NCBI GenBank assembly: GCA_009772895.1
Contig: WOUP01000029.1
Coordinates: 1-34,669, forward strand
Reading direction: 5' to 3'
DNA: 34,669 nt
Origin: Puniceicoccaceae bacterium 5H
Lineage (GTDB): Bacteria > Verrucomicrobiota > Verrucomicrobiia > Opitutales > Oceanipulchritudinaceae
Positions within the stretch are counted from its first letter, which is position 1. Each line of letters begins with the position of its first letter. Below, in pieces: positions 1 to 8,171 of the stretch. The notes beneath the pieces are model-generated. The model searched no databases and was not told the origin of the DNA. It was given only the letters and a program-made list of their open reading frames with translations. The translations under genes and the position numbers were made by a program.

Positions 1-104
1 GGGTCACAGCTTGTAGCCGGTGGTTGAGGGGAGACCGCAGGACGCCCCGACACCACCGGAACGTCCCCCCTCTCGCGGTTGCATCCTGAAGGGATGCCAC
101 CAAG
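1..104 (-). repeat. Multi-hairpin interspersed repeat, truncated by window edge
   Basis: One copy of the repeat family described at 18786-19735, in the orientation I call B (reverse complement of orientation A). Visible parts are the end of the GGGGTC hairpin, the long stem CCGGTGGT...ACCACCGG with an inner GGGG/CCCC pairing, and the hairpin GCATCCTGAAGGGATGC near 81-97. The left part lies outside the window. Confidence 0.75.
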
Positions 105-129
105 CGTCCTTGTCCGCAGGCACGAAGAA

Positions 130-157
130 GCCCGCCGGGAGCGGGTCCACGGCGGGC
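130..157 (-). terminator. Possible terminator of the sco-nnrS operon
   Basis: A perfect 7-bp GC stem (GCCCGCC 130-136, GGCGGGC 151-157) lies about 30 bases past the NnrS stop codon. On the minus strand it is followed by CTTCTTCGTG, which is only moderately T-rich. The position fits a terminator; the sequence is a weak intrinsic one. Confidence 0.35.
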
Positions 158-186
158 AGGCACATCGGGTTCGGAAAAAGGGAGCG

Positions 187-1410
187 TCAACCGTCTTCGC
201 GCAGGCGGGGCAGCAAGAGGCCCAGCCAGAGCAAGGTCGCGGCAATCCAGCACAGCGCGGCGTAGACGAGGTGGCTGTCGTGGATCGCGGGCACGCCCTC
301 GGCGGCGACCCGGGCGATCATGGCCACGGCCCAGGCGGCAGCGCAGACCCACATGAGCGGCCAGTTGCGCAGCAGGCGTTGCTTGCGGCCCGCGTGGGCG
401 TAGGTCACCCAGCTGCCGACGCAGACGACGATCCATTGAAAGCCCGTAATCACGAGCACGTGCCGCCAGCCCAGTCGCAATTCCGGCCAGATCGCTTCCG
501 CCAGGGGCGCGAGCACGAGACAGAGCAGGGATGCCTGGGCCAGACGGGCGAGGGTCGAGGGGCGGGGGTAGCGCCACGGCACTTGCGTGACGATAAAGGC
601 GGCGGTGGCGGCCGCCTTGAGCAGCGCGCCCGTGCGAAAATAGCCGAGGCTCTGCAGCGCGATGCCGCCCACGAGGCCGATGCCGAGCGCGAGGCAGGTC
701 GCGGCCTGAAGCTTCCAGCGGCGGTCGGGCGTGCGAGCGTCGAGCGGGGTGTGCCGGGGGCCGAGCCCGCCGAAGCGTCCAAAGAAAAACGGGGCGACGC
801 CGAGGATGGGCAGCAGGATGTAGGCTTCGATCAGGTAATTGCGTCCAAAAATCCAGACCCAGTAGGGCAAGTCGCCGCCAAGGCGTTGCAGCCAGGGCAT
901 CTGGGTGAGCGCGCCGAGCATCGCCCCGAAGGTGCCGAGCCCGACGAGCACGAACCCGGGCGGCGGCAGGCTTTCGCGTTGGCCGCAGCGGCGGGCGAGG
1001 CAAGTGGCAAACACCGCGAAGGCGACCACAAAGCCCAGTTCGGCCCAGTTGGATTGACCGAGCAGGCTGGCGATTTGGCCGCCGCCCCAGAGCCCGCCGA
1101 CGCACGCCCAGGCCTGCAGGCTCAACGGGCGGGAGTCGAGCATACGAGGGCCGGCGGTGCCGAGAAAGCCGAAGATGAAGGCGGTGAAGAAGCCCTCGAT
1201 CATGAGCCGCACGTGGGCCGGGCCGGGATAGACCTCGAGCCCGCCGGCCAGCCAGAGCGGCCAGAGCGCGACCCCCACCACGCCGACCACCACCCCCAGC
1301 GGGAAGAAGAGGCGATAGGGCTCCGACGCGCAGGCGGCGGCAAACTGACGCCAGCGGATGGTCGGCACGGGCGGGGCCGCGGCGGGCAGGGGCAGGGCGG
1401 ACGCCTTCAC
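187..1410 (-). CDS. NnrS family membrane protein
   Basis: NnrS proteins are polytopic haem- and copper-containing inner-membrane proteins linked to protection from nitric oxide and nitrosative stress. This 407-residue protein is close to the family length. It is strongly hydrophobic throughout, with roughly ten or more membrane segments. It carries the family-like N-terminal stretch 'ASEPYRLFFPLGVVVGVVGV' and, at about residues 80-110, a His followed by 'GFFTAFIFGFLGTAGPRML', the typical first core motif. The start is GTG, and GTGA overlaps the stop of the upstream SCO gene by four bases, so translation is probably coupled. Cotranscription with a copper protein behind an FNR/DNR-type box (2277-2292) supports a role in copper handling and NO or low-oxygen response. 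The exact biochemical role of NnrS is not established. Confidence 0.88.
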   Translation of the reverse strand: MKASALPLPAAAPPVPTIRWRQFAAACASEPYRLFFPLGVVVGVVGVALWPLWLAGGLEVYPGPAHVRLMIEGFFTAFIFGFLGTAGPRMLDSRPLSLQAWACVGGLWGGGQIASLLGQSNWAELGFVVAFAVFATCLARRCGQRESLPPPGFVLVGLGTFGAMLGALTQMPWLQRLGGDLPYWVWIFGRNYLIEAYILLPILGVAPFFFGRFGGLGPRHTPLDARTPDRRWKLQAATCLALGIGLVGGIALQSLGYFRTGALLKAAATAAFIVTQVPWRYPRPSTLARLAQASLLCLVLAPLAEAIWPELRLGWRHVLVITGFQWIVVCVGSWVTYAHAGRKQRLLRNWPLMWVCAAAWAVAMIARVAAEGVPAIHDSHLVYAALCWIAATLLWLGLLLPRLREDG

Positions 1411-2243
1411 TGGGCCCCTCCGGCGGCGGCGTTGATCGCGGTGACGACGTCGTCGCGGGTCCAGCGGTTGCCACGCCAGACCTGCACGATCTTACCCTGT
1501 GGGTCGATCAACGCCGTGCAGAGCGTGTGGTCGAGCAGGGCGCCGTTGCGCTCGCGGTAGACGCGAAAGGCTCGCACGATCTGGTCCGTTACCTCGGGGG
1601 TGGCCACGGCATGGCTCCAGATGGCCGGATCGGCCCCGACTGCCTCGCCATACGCCGCGAGTTGTTCCGGCGTGTCGAACTCCGGGTCGATCGTGACGCT
1701 CAGGAGGCTGACGGGCACCCCGGTTTCGCCCGCCTGGATCGCGCGTTGCAGCCCGGCGAACTTCGTCGCCATCAGCGGGCAGAAATCGGGCACCGGGCAG
1801 CGGGTAAAGACAAAGGTCAGCACGGTGTAGCGTTCGGGGGTGGTGAGCCCGCGCGGCGTGCGGTTCTGGTCGAGCAGGGCAAATTCCGGCACCGTATCGC
1901 CCTCGTCGAGGCGCGGCACCTTGTTCGGGCGGGCCCGCGGCGCATGATCGGTCGCGCTGCCCACCACGACCACGTCTTGCAGCACCATGCCCGCGTCGGA
2001 GACGACGAGTAGCGCGCGGATCTGGTTCCCGGCCTGTACGTCGCCCTTCGGCAGCGGTGCGGCGAGGTCAAAGGCCATGGTCATCGCCGGCATGAAGTTG
2101 GGGATGTCCTCGTGGGCCACCACCAGTTCTTCGGGCGAAAGCACTGCCCGCACGGTGCCCTCCAGCGGGTATTGGCGCACGGGTTCCGCCCGGACCAGCC
2201 ACGGGCAGAGGACGAGCAAGAACAGGAAGATCCGTCGTTTCAT
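1407..2243 (-). CDS. SCO1/SenC-family copper protein with N-terminal CusF-like domain
   Basis: SCO proteins are periplasmic, thioredoxin-fold copper chaperones or thiol reductases, best known for assembling the CuA centre of cytochrome oxidases. This 278-residue protein has a signal peptide (about residues 1-19). It then has a CusF-like copper-binding domain, with the run from His44 to the Met cluster Met51, Met54, Met56 ('MPAMTM'). The SCO domain follows, from about residue 115, with Cys149 and Cys155 ('RCPVPDFC') and the distal copper-ligand candidate His239. The cysteines are spaced CX5C instead of the classical CX3C. I recall this spacing from CusF-SCO fusion forms, but it should be checked. 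The gene is first in an operon with NnrS. Its promoter looks leaderless and FNR/DNR-controlled (see 2250-2292). It is separated by 44 bases from the GH116 gene and is probably functionally unrelated to it. Confidence 0.88.
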   Translation of the reverse strand: MKRRIFLFLLVLCPWLVRAEPVRQYPLEGTVRAVLSPEELVVAHEDIPNFMPAMTMAFDLAAPLPKGDVQAGNQIRALLVVSDAGMVLQDVVVVGSATDHAPRARPNKVPRLDEGDTVPEFALLDQNRTPRGLTTPERYTVLTFVFTRCPVPDFCPLMATKFAGLQRAIQAGETGVPVSLLSVTIDPEFDTPEQLAAYGEAVGADPAIWSHAVATPEVTDQIVRAFRVYRERNGALLDHTLCTALIDPQGKIVQVWRGNRWTRDDVVTAINAAAGGAQ

Positions 2244-2249
2244 GCACCC

Positions 2250-2292
2250 AGTCTACCCGAATGGAGGCGCGCGCTCCTTGATGTGCGTCAAG
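2250..2292 (-). promoter_or_regulatory. FNR/DNR-type box and -10 element of a leaderless promoter
   Basis: The sequence CTTGATGTGCGTCAAG (2277-2292) contains TTGAT-N4-GTCAA, one base from the FNR consensus TTGAT-N4-ATCAA and within the range bound by DNR/NnrR-type regulators. Its centre lies between 2284 and 2285. If the A of the SCO start codon (2243) is +1, the box is centred at -41.5, the class II activator position. TAGACT (2250-2255 on the minus strand) then falls exactly at -12 to -7. The box overlaps the stop codon of the GH116 gene. The geometry is read directly from the sequence; binding and leaderless transcription are inferred. Confidence 0.65.
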
Positions 2293-4729
2293 CTTCGGCC
2301 GGTTCGGCCACGCCACAGGGCGTGTAGGCGATCCGTGCGATCTCGATCCGACCGGCCACGTCCTCGACGAAGGGCTCGCCGTGGCAGACGCCGACGGTGC
2401 CGTAGCCGGTGGCGGTGGCGAGGAAGGCGCGGAAGTCGCCCGGCACCTGGGGGGCGAGGTAGAGCACTTGCTCGACCGCATCGTAACGGGCGCCGCTCAG
2501 GGCCGGAATCAGTGCGTAGGAGGCCATGGCGCGGGCATACCAGTGGCCCCATTCATACTCATCGAAGGGGTTGCGCTTCTCGCCGTCGTAACGGGCGCGG
2601 CAGGTGCGCACGATCTCGAGGCCCGACGCGACTTCACCGAGCTGAATGAGGTGGGCGGCCACCTGATATTCGATCCCGGTCCAGACCTCCGCGCTGTAGA
2701 TAAACGGCAGGGACGGCTCGCCACCTTGGGGCCAGGTGCAGAGCAGTAGTCCGCCCTCGTGACCCAGCGCGTAGGTGGGGCGCGAAGGGTTGGGGTGGGC
2801 GGAGAGGTCGGCCTTGAGGTTGTGCCGGTGCACCGAGCGCAGGTGCGTGCGGACCTTCTCGGGGTCGAGCACCGGCGGCACGCCGCAAACGCGCGCTAGC
2901 CAATCGCCGATCACGCCGTCGGCGAGGCAACCGGAGCCGTATTGGTATTTCGGCCCCTCTGCCTCCAGCAGCGCACGGGCTTCAGGCGAGTAATCGCCGG
3001 AGGCCTCCTGCCCGAGGCTCATCGCTTCGGCGGGGTTCTGCGCGCGCAGCCGTTTCCACTCCACTTGCTGGATGAAGTAGCTGCCGTTGAAAAGTTCGCC
3101 TTCCAGACGGGCGAGACCGGTTTCGAGCAGGCGCCGATAGGGCTGCACGTCCTCGTCGAGCGCCGCTCCCATCACGCAAACCGCTTGCAGCGCGGCGAGG
3201 TAGATGCTGGCCGACATGCCATTGGCGCCCCAAAACTCGATATCGTAGGTATTGTGGTGGGGCTCTTCCGGGCAGCCCGTGCGGCGTGGGTCCCAAGTCT
3301 CGATCGCGTAGTCGAGGCACTGGCGGATGCGAGGCCACAGGGCGCGCAGCCACTCGGTTTCGCCACCAATACGCCAATCGCGGAAGGCCTTCAGGATCGT
3401 GCCCAGCTGGCCGTCCAACGCGGCATGCCACTCGTGCGAAGTCGGGCGGATCGGCAGCGGCACGCGAAACACCTGGTGTCCGCTCGCATCCTGGCCTTCC
3501 GCAAACTCGGTCTCCCGCAGGCTCCGCTCCAGCTCCGGGAACAGGTGGGCGAGCGCCTGCGCATAATGCCACACGTGCGTGCAGGAGCCCTCGGCGAGCC
3601 CGCTATCGTCGTCGCAGCCCTCCCAGCCCCAGAGGCGCCCGTCGTGCTGACGCAACAGGGTGGGGGACTTCAGGATGCTGAGGTTGGCGGCCGCGGCTTC
3701 GACGGCTTCGGGAGGCAGGTCCGTATCGTCGAAGCAACGCTGGAAGCGCTGGCTGCGTTGGCGCAAGTCGCGGTAGTGCTCCCGCCAATAGCGGTCCAGG
3801 GCCGCGATGTCGGCAAACTGGCTGGCATACCACGGGCGGTAGGTTTCGCCTGCGTCCGCGCCGGTGCGCAGGGCGGAGGTGGGCGCATACCAGGCCAGTC
3901 GCACGCGGATCTTTTTCGATTCCTCGGGCGCGAGGTGGACCGGCACAAAGATCGTGCCGCCGGGGGCCGGATGCTCGGCGGGCGCGGGTGGGCGCTCGTA
4001 GGCGCAGCCGGCCGCGATGTCGCGCCAGACCATCGTGATCGGGTCGAACCACGAGCCGCGGAACCACGCGTGGTTGATCTGGGCGTCCGGCGCGTCGGTG
4101 CAGGCGGCAAACCAGCAGGCGCGGTCGGCGGTATCTGGCGCGTCGCCCGCGTGCAGGAGCAGCCCGCCCGGCAAGCCAGTTACGCTCTGCTCGGCTTGAC
4201 CGCGCGCGGCAAGGAAGTTCGGCAGGTGGTAGGAAAAGACCGCTTCGATGGGCTGGTGTGAGCGGTTGGTAAAGGTGTATTCAAGGCCCGCGACCGGCAG
4301 GCAGGCGCTGTCCGTATCGCCGGGCTCGAACGGGCTCCAGCCCACCACCGTGGCCGACAGCGGCAGGGCAGCGTCGTGCAGGGCCACCTCGGCAAAGGGA
4401 AAGCGGGCCGTGAAGGTGCTCTGGGCAAAGCGCGGCAGGCCGAGGCCCAGACGGGCGTCACCCCGGCCCGCTCGCGGATTGCGGAAGCGGCGCCACGAGG
4501 GTACGGGCCCCTCCACCACGCGCGCGATGGTATAGGGCTTGCGGACCGAAATGGCGGCGAAGGCGCCGGGCTCGCAATGCAGGTCCGGGCGGTGTCGGAT
4601 CGAGGCCTGCGTCAGGCCGCCGATGCCGTCCAGGCAGACCATGCCGGCGCCGATGCCGCCGAGCGGAAAGGCGATCTGGTCGAGTTGGCGACCGCTGTAG
4701 CGGGCCATCGAGGCAGGAAAGGCAGACAT
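2288..4729 (-). CDS. GH116-family glycoside hydrolase (GBA2-like)
   Basis: Family GH116 contains retaining beta-glucosidases, beta-xylosidases and non-lysosomal glucosylceramidases. The 813-residue protein has the expected two parts. The N-terminal beta-sandwich domain (about 1-320) begins with 'FPLGGIGAGM' at 21-30. The catalytic (alpha/alpha)6 domain (about 330-800) contains 'AEGSCTHVWHYAQAL', where Glu380 aligns with the nucleophile position of GBA2, and 'GCLADGVIGDW', where Asp604 fits the acid/base position. No signal peptide is visible, so it is probably cytoplasmic and acts on imported glycosides. It is the last gene of the operon 9339-2288, starting 12 bases after the GH42 stop. The substrate cannot be read from sequence; glucosides or xylosides are most likely. 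The stop codon overlaps the FNR-type box of the next operon. Confidence 0.9.
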   Translation of the reverse strand: MSAFPASMARYSGRQLDQIAFPLGGIGAGMVCLDGIGGLTQASIRHRPDLHCEPGAFAAISVRKPYTIARVVEGPVPSWRRFRNPRAGRGDARLGLGLPRFAQSTFTARFPFAEVALHDAALPLSATVVGWSPFEPGDTDSACLPVAGLEYTFTNRSHQPIEAVFSYHLPNFLAARGQAEQSVTGLPGGLLLHAGDAPDTADRACWFAACTDAPDAQINHAWFRGSWFDPITMVWRDIAAGCAYERPPAPAEHPAPGGTIFVPVHLAPEESKKIRVRLAWYAPTSALRTGADAGETYRPWYASQFADIAALDRYWREHYRDLRQRSQRFQRCFDDTDLPPEAVEAAAANLSILKSPTLLRQHDGRLWGWEGCDDDSGLAEGSCTHVWHYAQALAHLFPELERSLRETEFAEGQDASGHQVFRVPLPIRPTSHEWHAALDGQLGTILKAFRDWRIGGETEWLRALWPRIRQCLDYAIETWDPRRTGCPEEPHHNTYDIEFWGANGMSASIYLAALQAVCVMGAALDEDVQPYRRLLETGLARLEGELFNGSYFIQQVEWKRLRAQNPAEAMSLGQEASGDYSPEARALLEAEGPKYQYGSGCLADGVIGDWLARVCGVPPVLDPEKVRTHLRSVHRHNLKADLSAHPNPSRPTYALGHEGGLLLCTWPQGGEPSLPFIYSAEVWTGIEYQVAAHLIQLGEVASGLEIVRTCRARYDGEKRNPFDEYEWGHWYARAMASYALIPALSGARYDAVEQVLYLAPQVPGDFRAFLATATGYGTVGVCHGEPFVEDVAGRIEIARIAYTPCGVAEPAEA

Positions 4730-4741
4730 GCTAAAATCAGG

Positions 4742-6742
4742 CTAGGCGTTGCGCAGGACCGCGACGTCGAAGGAGGGCAGGCGGACCTCGGTCTCCACGG
4801 TCTCGCCCGAAAATGCGTCCCGATAGGGGCGGGGCAAGGGCACGACTTGCTGCTCGGCCGTGTGGTTGAGCAGGAAGACGAGGCGGCGTTGGCCTGCGGC
4901 ATCCGCGCGGACCGAGAGCTCGACGCCCGGCGGCACCGCGATTTCGGGCGTGATTTGGGCCTCCTGCAACAGCGTGCGGATCAGGGAGGCATAGAATGCC
5001 GGCTCCTGGACGACCGTGCCGAGATACCAGCCCTGACCCTGACCGAAGCGGTGGCGGGTGAGGGCCGCGTAATCCCCCAGAAACGGGTGCACGTAGCGCG
5101 CGATCGGCTCGGCGGTTTCCGGCGTCAGCCAGTCGGCGTAGTGGATTGCGGTGGCGGTCTCCGGGAAAGGCGTATCCTGGCCCTCAAAAGCGAGCGGTAC
5201 CTGCATGGTGTCCTTGCCGAAGCTGCCGTATTCATCGATGCGCACGCCGAGCATCGGGCGCAGGAGCCCTGGCAGGGTCAGCTCGTAGCAGCGGTTGCAG
5301 CCGTCCTTTACCCCGCTGCGCGCGTCGACCAGCACGATGCCGCCGCCTTGCACGAAGGCTTCCAGCGCCTCCGCCAGGGCAGCCGTGACGACGTACTGGC
5401 GCGAGACGATCAGCAGCCGATAGCCGGAGAAATCGCGGTCGGGTGGGATCACGTCGAGGTTGACGCCGGCGTCGAAGCAGGCCTGGTGGTAGCGCTTGAG
5501 CGATTCGATATAGTCGTTGTGCTCAAACTGCGGCTGGAATTCCGTGCCCCAGAGGCTGTCGTAGTCGTAGAGCATGGCCGCCCGGGCCTGGACGGTCGTG
5601 CCTTCGAGCAAGGGCGCCAGCTGGTGAAATTCGCGCGCCGTCTCGGCGGCCTCACGGTAACGCCGGCCCGGCACCCCATCGTGCCCCAGCAAACCGTGCC
5701 AGTACTGTTCGGCTCCGGTTGTGCAGGTGCGCCAGCGAAACCATGTCATGCCGTCGCAACCGTGGGCGAGTTGCTGGTAGGCGACGCTGCGGATCTCGCC
5801 CGGCCACGGGTTGCGCATAAAGGTGGGGCCGCCGGGCGGGCCGGCCGTCTGCTCGAGGATCCAGTAGTTGCGCGCCTTGTGCCCGCGAGTCAGATCGGCC
5901 ACCAGCGAGGCCTCGTAACGCACCGTCTGCGAGTTCCAGACGGGGTAGTTGTCCCAGCTGACGAAGTCCAGCTCACGGGCCAACTCGTGGTAATTCACCT
6001 GGGTGAAGAGCGACATCAGGTTGTGCGTGATGAAGCGGTCCGGGAAGTGCGGGCGCAGGATGTCGATCTGCTCCTGTTGGAAGGTGACGTTGAGCCAGCT
6101 GTAGTGGCGTTTCCAATCCAGCATCGCCCCGGGATTGCTGATCCAGTAGTCCGGGATCTCGATCTGCGACCAGTCGTCGAGCGTGTGCCCCCAGAAGTGC
6201 GTGCCCCAGGCTGCATTGAGCGCGCCGATGGTGCCGTATTTGTCCTGCAACCACTGCTGAAAGCTCTTCCGGCAGTGGTGGCAATAGCAGACGGGCTCCT
6301 GCAGTTCGTTGTCCGTCTGCCAACCGATAATGGTCTCGTGCCCCGCATAGTGCTCGGCCATCGCGCGGGTGATGTCCCGCGAGAGCCGGCGGAAATCCGG
6401 CTGGGAGAGGCAGGCGTTTTTGCGTGCGCCCCAGCGGATGCGTTGCCCGTTGCGCTTCACGGCGAGCGCCTCCGGGTATTTTTGCGCGACCCAGGCGGGC
6501 ATGGAGGCCGTGGGGGTGCAGAAGAGCGCTTTGAGCCCCGCCCGCTGGAGATCCTCGAGCAGGCGGTCCCAGAAGCTGAAGTCGTAGTGACCTTCGCGGG
6601 GCTCCAGATGCACCCAGTCAAACTCGGCGACGCGGACGGTGTTGAAGCCCGCTTCGCGCATCAGGCGCAAGTCGGTCGGGCGGCGTTCGATCGACCAATG
6701 TTCGGGGTAGTAGGCGACTCCGATCGGAAATTCCTGTGGCAT
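4742..6742 (-). CDS. GH42 beta-galactosidase
   Basis: GH42 enzymes are retaining beta-galactosidases acting on short galactosides. The 666-residue protein has the complete family layout. The TIM barrel (about 1-390) carries the acid/base Glu146 in 'WQTDNE' and the nucleophile Glu297 in 'WILEQ'. A trimerisation/Rossmann-like domain follows (about 395-600), then a small C-terminal beta domain. Cys111 plus Cys152, Cys154 and Cys157 ('CYCHHC') form the zinc cluster known from the Thermus GH42 enzyme. There is no signal peptide, so the protein is probably cytoplasmic. It lies 26 bases after the isomerase-like gene and 12 before GH116, in one operon. Pairing with GH116 and GH1 suggests degradation of mixed galactosyl/glucosyl substrates. 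Confidence 0.93.
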   Translation of the reverse strand: MPQEFPIGVAYYPEHWSIERRPTDLRLMREAGFNTVRVAEFDWVHLEPREGHYDFSFWDRLLEDLQRAGLKALFCTPTASMPAWVAQKYPEALAVKRNGQRIRWGARKNACLSQPDFRRLSRDITRAMAEHYAGHETIIGWQTDNELQEPVCYCHHCRKSFQQWLQDKYGTIGALNAAWGTHFWGHTLDDWSQIEIPDYWISNPGAMLDWKRHYSWLNVTFQQEQIDILRPHFPDRFITHNLMSLFTQVNYHELARELDFVSWDNYPVWNSQTVRYEASLVADLTRGHKARNYWILEQTAGPPGGPTFMRNPWPGEIRSVAYQQLAHGCDGMTWFRWRTCTTGAEQYWHGLLGHDGVPGRRYREAAETAREFHQLAPLLEGTTVQARAAMLYDYDSLWGTEFQPQFEHNDYIESLKRYHQACFDAGVNLDVIPPDRDFSGYRLLIVSRQYVVTAALAEALEAFVQGGGIVLVDARSGVKDGCNRCYELTLPGLLRPMLGVRIDEYGSFGKDTMQVPLAFEGQDTPFPETATAIHYADWLTPETAEPIARYVHPFLGDYAALTRHRFGQGQGWYLGTVVQEPAFYASLIRTLLQEAQITPEIAVPPGVELSVRADAAGQRRLVFLLNHTAEQQVVPLPRPYRDAFSGETVETEVRLPSFDVAVLRNA

Positions 6743-6768
6743 AAATCGACTGTAGATCTGTAAGGGGC

Positions 6769-8171
6769 TCAGGCGTGGCAGGCGCAGGCTTCGTGGGTGG
6801 GTTCGCTAGAGACGGGTTCCGGGGCGGCCTGGGGGATGACCGACAGGTCGGCTTCGGTCTCGCTGTATTTGAGGCCGAGGAAACCGGCGGCGTAGGCGAG
6901 GCGGCGCCCGTAAGGCCGTAGCTCAGCACCTGGTGCGTGCCCAGCAGCGTATCGAGGAACGCCTGGGAAGACGCCACGTGCAGGCGGATTTGCGTGTGAC
7001 AGGCCGGCAGCTTGCGCTGGCGCTCGGTCCAACCCGTATGGCAGGTCATCTCCTGCGCGTTGACGCTGATGCGTGCGATGCTGGCGACCTGGGCGTCGGG
7101 CAGGACGACCTCCGGCGAGACGCCGCGCCCGCTCTCGTGGTGGCGCATGAGGCTGAACTTGAGGTCCTGATGGCAGGCGCAGGTGGGGGCGGTGCAGTGC
7201 ACGAGGTCCACCGCGTTGTTCGCGTGCACGATCGGGTTGGCGATCCAGACGAAGTCCGCGCCGAGGGATTTGAGCAGGAAGAGCGTGAGGGCGGCGTCCA
7301 GATCGCCTTCGCACGCGCCAATGGCGTTGGCGGAGTCGTTGAGCGCGCTCAGGGCGAGGCAACTGGTGGTATCGAGGTCGCCGATCATGCTGAAGCAGGC
7401 CATGGAGAGCCCGTCGGCCTCGTGGGAAGCCAGCAACTGACGCATGGCGACGGTCACGCGGCAGGCCTTGAGGATGTCGCTGGGCTGGACGGAGATCAGG
7501 CGCGGGGCTTGGGCCAGCCAGCGGTCGGCCTCGTCCTGGGCATCGGCATCGGTGACGGTGTGGTAGACCGCGTAGAGCGCCTCGCGCTCGAGCGGGATCA
7601 CCTCGGTATGGACGCGGGAAAGGATTTGTTGCGGCGAGCGGCAGCTGTTGATGACCCACGGCTCGGTCTCGCCGATCTTGAGTAGACGGGCGCGGCTGAG
7701 GCGGGTGGCGGCCTGGGCGGCGATGGCGTAATCCGCCACCTCGGCGAGGGAGGCGAGCCAGTTGATGCGTTTGCCCTTGAGGCGGCAGGAGGCGAAAAAG
7801 TCGGTGCTGGCGGGGTGGGCGTTGGCGTGCAGGAGGCGCCCGGCCAGGTCGGCGGGCATGGCCTCGGGCAGGTAGGCCGCAAAGAGGCCCAGGCAGTCGC
7901 GCGTGTCCGAGAGGCGCAGCATCCACGGCTGCACGCCACCGCTCAACGGCACGACGAGGCAGGGCGTCTGGCTCTTGTTGGTGAGGTCTCCCAGGTCTTC
8001 TGCCCGGTCGACGCGGCGGAAGGAGAAGTCCCCTTGGGTGCAGGTAGACAGCAGGGCTTCGACCTGGGCAAACAGATCGGTCCGGGCGGCGGCGTCGGGC
8101 CAGTAGACGGGCGACGCGAAAAGAAAAACCTCCAGGGGGTAGGAGGTCGTGAGTTGGTTAGAAGGGTGCAT
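6769..8171 (-). CDS. L-fucose/L-arabinose isomerase-like protein, frameshifted
   Basis: Members of this fold isomerise aldoses to ketoses with a metal. The reading frame runs cleanly from the ATG at 8171 to about 6911 (420 residues), then changes frame. The next frame continues a plausible C-terminus ('GRRLAYAAGFLGLKYSE') and stops at 6769. Adding one base near 6911 gives a single protein of 467 residues. Family-like features are 'GACEGDLDAALTLFLL' (286-300), 'WIANPIVHANNAVDLVHC' (309-326) and 'HQVLSYGL' near the break, which matches the closing region of FucI-like proteins. Without the correction the frame runs on through low-complexity Pro/Ser/Arg sequence over the GH42 start, which is not credible. 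The start overlaps the end of the ferritin-like gene by 14 bases. Activity and substrate are unknown. The lesion may be real or a sequencing error. Confidence 0.7.

Noticed and set aside
79-1560. A 493-codon plus-strand frame across the NnrS region
   Set aside because: Composition is Ala/Gly/Arg/Glu-rich with no recognisable fold, and the opposite strand encodes a convincing NnrS protein.
2244-2290. Reading the sco-nnrS genes as the end of the glycosidase operon
   Set aside because: Although only 44 bases separate them, the FNR-type box with matching -10 element and the unrelated function argue for a separate promoter; read-through cannot be excluded.
4376-6763. A 795-codon open frame on the plus strand opposite GH42 and GH116
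   Set aside because: It is antisense to well-supported enzymes, has no domain features, and is explained by high-GC third positions of the real genes.
6618-8171. Uninterrupted 517-codon version of the isomerase-like gene
   Set aside because: Its last about 95 codons are low-complexity and overlap the GH42 start, whereas another frame gives a natural C-terminus ending at 6769.
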